Source: Zhengitettix transpicula (taxonomy: Eukaryota; Arthropoda; Insecta; Orthoptera; Tetrigidae). Taken from it: 64,000 bases of DNA. Shown here one piece after another: positions 59,723 through 64,000 of the stretch (positions are counted from its first letter, which is position 1; the number at the start of each line of letters is the position of its first letter). Under the pieces are notes generated by a model that had not been told where the DNA came from, ran no database searches, and worked only from the letters and a program-made list of their open reading frames with translations. The translations under genes were made by a program, and so were the position numbers. The DNA lies in assembly GCA_037074705.1 (NCBI GenBank), contig CM073595.1, positions 22,966,501-23,030,500 on the forward strand, written 5' to 3'.

Positions 59723-61939
59723 ATATATATTGTATTTGTATATAAAACCAAAACCACTAGATTAAATGTTTTCCTTGAAAGCAATTTTATTACCGGTATG
59801 TATTTATGAAATATTTTCTAGTTGTAAAACGCACACTTCCAAAACAAACTAAATTCAAGCATAATAACAGGCAATGAGTGAGAAATTTATTTTTCTTTGT
59901 GCTTCAAGCTTTTCATTGGAAAATTTCTGTGAAGGTATTTAATGTACGAGTAGGTGTTTTACTTTTATTATTCCCAATGCACTTGAGGGGAAACTATGTT
60001 ATTATATTTTCGTCTGTATTACCCTGAAGAATATTTTAAACGGGCTATAATTAATAAAATGGTATATATCTGTGTTCATGTGTATGATGAGGTTGTTAGA
60101 AGAGTGAATCATGTGTTTGGATGTTCCATTGTCGGATTCAGAGAAGAAATATGTAAGATAATTGTGGTGAAGAGAGGAATTAGATCTAATTAAAGCTGGA
60201 AAGGTCATTAAAAAATGGAGGAACTTTCGAGTGGTTGACGTTTCGAATGGAAAACAAATCAGTTCAGAGAGGAAAGCATTGACACGCGGGAACCTGCACG
60301 CAAATGGACCTAATCGATTCAGCTCTGGGATACGACTCTCCGCATCTGAATACAGAACATATTTCTGTAGTTTTTTTATGGGAGTTGATGTTCTGTCTCT
60401 TTAAATTTTCAAAATATGTGATATCACTAATCTTCATGACAGCCAAGTAGGACTAACTAGGACGAGGAATATTGCACTTGAATTATCATATATTTCCGCA
60501 AAAATTAAAAAAAAATATTATTTGCAATAAAAATTGTGGCAGTTTGGTGAATTAAATGTGGATTCGGTGAGGCGAAGTTAAAGAACAAAACCCGTCAACA
60601 GTTCCTGTAAACGTTAAGAATTTTTCATCACGTTTGTACGTTTGGTCAGTCAGATCCTCGATATTCAGTTCTGTGGTGTTTACTTTGCGAGTAGAATCAC
60701 ATTGCGTTGGCTGTAATTGTTTTATTGACGCCTTAAAAATTTCTTCGTATTGCAGTTCACGTCACGGATCAGTGCATTACAGTGTCGTTTATAACGAGAT
60801 TTTAAAATTCCAACTGACGTTTGTAAGCAACAGGAAGTTCTAAGGCAAGACACAAGTGCGGCCACTAATTTATTTCCGTCGTGTAGGCTGATCGAATTCG
60901 GCCACGGTTCTAGGAAGTGTTAAACGAGAAAGGTGAATGTGTTTTCCTTTGCTGTCAACGTCTTTGGCTATTGTTCACCTTAAAAGGACGTTGTTTATCA
61001 GCAATTTAATGAATTGCTTGATGTGGGTAAGATATCGGCTTGTGGGTATTCCCTAATATTTGCACGACTCACGAGTTAGAGAGAAAGGAGCACGATTATC
61101 CTGGCCCACGGCTCTCCGCGAGACCGCAGCCTTTCCCATTACAACAATATATTTGGGCTTCATTTCAGATTACATGCTCGTTGTGCCTGTAAACATAACA
61201 CAGAGACATTAAAAAGTTAACAGTCAGTGTATAAATTGCACAATACAATATATATTATCTTCTCCATTAAAATACTATCGTTTGCATTCAAAGAAGGAAC
61301 AAATATTTAACAGACTAGTCACTAGAAACTAGGAGGAAAAGTAAGAAACGAACAGAAACACATGCATTTCTAAATTAAAATTAAATTTTATTTTATAATA
61401 ATAACCACTCAAGTCTTCAATAATCTTCTTCTTCAATCAATCCAGGATTAAGCCTTAGGCCTGTCTCACCATTTCTTCCTTGGTCTTCCCACATTACTTC
61501 TTCCTATTGGGTTATATTCCATTATTTGTTTGAAAATCCTTTGTGGCGGAATACGATGTACATGTTCTTTCCATTTCTCTTTAAGTTGGTTCGCCTTCTT
61601 CAATTATGAATTTATTAATTACTCGTACATTCAGGAGCTTTCGGCTTGCGTCATTGTCAACTGTAAAAAGTGTATATTGAACATATACAATCACAATAAT
61701 AAAATAATAAAACATCCTTACAAAATGGTGGTATGATTGAATTTTTGAAAATGCTTGTATCTGCAAATATAAATTGTGTTACGAGATTATATTAAAAAAA
61801 TTGAGACCAGAACAGGTGAATTCCCGGATTCCAAATTGTAAGTGTGTTTTAATTTTTGGATTTTTGTGAGTGTATATTTTAAATATATACTATTTACCGA
61901 TGACTGTGGCGCAAGCCGAAATCTCCTGGATGTAGGAGT
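59723..61939. other. No gene seen
   Basis: No supported coding region. The 60540-61100 part is GC-richer but has no recognisable product. Confidence 0.4.
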
Positions 61940-62153
61940 AATTAATAAAATCATTATTAACGACTTGAGTGGTTATTATAATAATATAGCTGGGTACCCG
62001 GATTTTACCCGGTTGTCATATATTAAAATCAGCGAAATCCACGACTAATTAATAAAATCATTATTAACGACTTCAGTGGTTATTATAATAATATAGCTGG
62101 GTTCCCGGAGTTTCCTCGGTTGTCATATATTAAAATCAGCGAAATCCACGACT
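61940..62153. repeat. Tandem duplication, 2 x 107 bp
   Basis: Two copies (61940-62046 and 62047-62153) starting aattaataaaatcattatta and ending aaatccacgact, with a handful of substitutions. Confidence 0.93.
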
Positions 62154-62635
62154 CCAATCTCGGCGTTTTTTGCGTTATTTTTACGTAACTCATCTCCAAC
62201 CCATCCCTAAAGGTGCTCCACTCACATGCCGAATGGGGTTGACATTATATACAAATATATCAAAACGGACGCCATATATCTCATTGAGCCCAAAAAACTT
62301 TCTTTTGACGAAAATATCGGCCGTTTTAACATGTTTGAAAATTTCCACCCCCGCCCCTGGAGATTTAACGGCAAGTTTAATGTCATAATTAAGCTCAGCG
62401 ACTTTCATAACCCTGTATTTGATTCCAATCTCGGTTGTTTTCGCGTTAATTTTGTGTAACGTCCCTCCACCCCCATCCCTAAGGGTGCTCCCTGCCAATA
62501 CAGAAATGGGTAGAAATTATATACAAACAACATCGGGAGAAACACTATCAATCTAACTGGCCCTGTAAAACATTTATTCGACGCAAATATCGGCCGTTTT
62601 AGCATGTTTGAAAATATCCTCGAACAATAGAATAT
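62154..62635. repeat. Satellite-like tandem repeat, about 272-bp period
   Basis: ccaatctcgg at 62154 and 62425, catccctaa(a/g)ggtgctcc at about 62204 and 62475, and atatcggccgtttta(a/g)catg at about 62314 and 62587 keep the same order and spacing, giving nearly two units. Confidence 0.85.
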
Positions 62636-62639
62636 GTTT

Positions 62640-64000
62640 CGCCACTGTCAGAATCCCCAGTTACCGGTACTAAATTCATTCAGTCAGGATGCTTTAAACG
62701 TCACTAATTACGCAGTAATTTGTCACATAAGTGTTCATGTATAATATTGTTAACGGTGCTGAGGTTATGCAGAAGGCGAGACTTTAGAAAGGCGCGGACA
62801 CCGTAGCGAAGAGACTTCTAATTACATTAACCTATGAATGAAAATACGAAATGATAATGGAGCACCAGGTCATTAATTTGGCAACCAGTAGTTGTATTAC
62901 GTCTGATGTGACAGACTGTTACAGGAGACAATAACTACATTTATATTGAGCAGATAATATGTAATTATATTTTAGTTTCAATTATATTACGCTCTGAAAT
63001 GAAAATATGAAAGAAAACAGTAGTTCTATTAATTCTGTTATGGCAGATGATTGTTACAGGAGAAAATTACAATATATTTATTGTGAACAGTAATGTTTAA
63101 AGATTTTTTAAATGTCTCTTTTTTTATGAAAAATTAATGGCCGGTTTCAGACTTCAAAATTATAAGTTTTACACTATTGAAAATAATAAATGTAAATATA
63201 TCATATACATAAATAAAAACTGTTTATATTTTTTTGAATGATAAAAATAATAATAACTATAGTAAAAAAAATTAAAAAAACGTTTCGTTGCGTATTTGTT
63301 CCTTCTTCAGGTCTTTTCGACGTAGAAATTATTATAAACAAGGTGTTATACTCATGATTTTATAGAAATGTAGTTAGTATAGTACGCAAGTAACATATAC
63401 AACACCTAATTATCAGAAAGTGTTAAAACTATTTGACCCAAAATATTAAATAATTTCACTAAATTTGAAAGTTTCTCGAGGCTCGCTTGACAATCTGTCA
63501 CTTAAGCTGTCGTGAGAAAACTGAAACCTTGATATTTTGATCTTCTCAAGTATTTTACAATCTGAAATTCTTATTTTAGAACCATCAAGATATCAGTAAT
63601 GAAAACTTTGGAAATTAAAAACCGTTCCGTATTAGTTTAATTTAGGAAAAAGATTAATTGTGCTCACGTGTCTCCAGTTTGTTGTTTGTACTCAAAGTTC
63701 ACAATACCGTCTTTGAAACTGTTCCGTTACTTATAAAAACGCTAAATGAATTGCGTAACTTACGTAGCTTGCGACCTACTACGGGAAAAGTTCACAGGAC
63801 TTGCTCTCCGAAAGGAAAGTCGGAATGAAAGTGCGCGTATTTTTTCGTCTGTCTTCATTAACTATCAATTTCAGGCTAAACGTAAAAGTAAGCGTTCGAC
63901 AGGCTTCATCTGTCTAGAGGCTCGGTTATCTCGACATCTATCTGACGGGAACAGTATGAAAGTCTCGAGTCGGGACCTAGGCTAACGTTGACGGTTACTC
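62640..64000. other. No gene seen; weak direct repeat
   Basis: gtagttgtattacgtctgat...ttacaggaga at about 62889 recurs in diverged form at about 63021. No supported gene up to the window end. Confidence 0.4.

Noticed and set aside
1..64000. CRISPR arrays, operons, bacterial-type features
   Set aside because: The sequence is eukaryotic: spliced genes, SINEs and LTR elements. Repeats seen are transposons and microsatellites, not spaced CRISPR repeats.

Overview
This is nuclear DNA from an animal, most probably an arthropod (insect). It is AT-rich and long stretches carry no gene. One clear host gene family is present, with canonical GT/AG introns. The rest is dominated by decayed transposable elements typical of arthropods: Ty3/gypsy, Jockey-like and PHD-containing LINEs, mariner, hAT and tRNA-derived SINEs. 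The species cannot be named from the sequence alone.

The only host genes I can identify firmly are three head-to-tail copies of ALG10, all on the minus strand. ALG10 is the dolichyl-P-glucose alpha-1,2-glucosyltransferase of the ER, family GT59, that adds the last glucose to the N-glycan precursor. Copy 1 (19682 down to 6127) has five exons, long introns filled with transposons, and keeps the family motifs; its product is 476 aa. Copies 2 (33713-31603) and 3 (40023-37912) have the same five exons, with exons 2, 3 and 4 of exactly the same lengths and phases, but short introns. Each encodes 465 aa, they are nearly identical to each other, and several conserved motifs have changed. They lie in a 6.31-kb tandem unit.

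Layout: 1-6100, mostly gene-poor, with a LINE scrap at the left edge and a GC-rich island at 2.35-2.57 kb. 6.1-19.7 kb, ALG10-1 with LINE, SINE, hAT and foldback insertions in its introns. 21.8-23.3 kb, a diverged copy of the block that recurs in the tandem units. 23.36-27.90 kb, a broken gypsy element at the left border of the tandem array. 27.9-40.7 kb, the two tandem units with ALG10-2 and ALG10-3. 42.2-42.8 kb, a diverged relic of the ALG10 3' flank. 43.5-44.2 kb, a Jockey-like LINE on the minus strand. 44.5-50.2 kb, LTR-like elements (TGTAAT...ATTACA) and a mariner-derived MITE set in (TA)n tracts. 50.6-51.84 kb, a frameshifted mariner. 51.9-57 kb, foldback repeats, a possible small secreted cysteine-rich peptide gene and dense TA microsatellites. 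58.7-59.7 kb, a further TA-flanked LTR. 61.9-62.6 kb, tandem satellite-like repeats.

The most interesting points are the ALG10 expansion with motif divergence and apparent recent homogenisation, the gypsy element at the duplication junction, the LTR family found only inside (TA)n tracts, the mariner/MITE pair, and a set of long perfect-to-near-perfect foldback repeats. All homology calls are by eye from translated motifs; no database search was possible.
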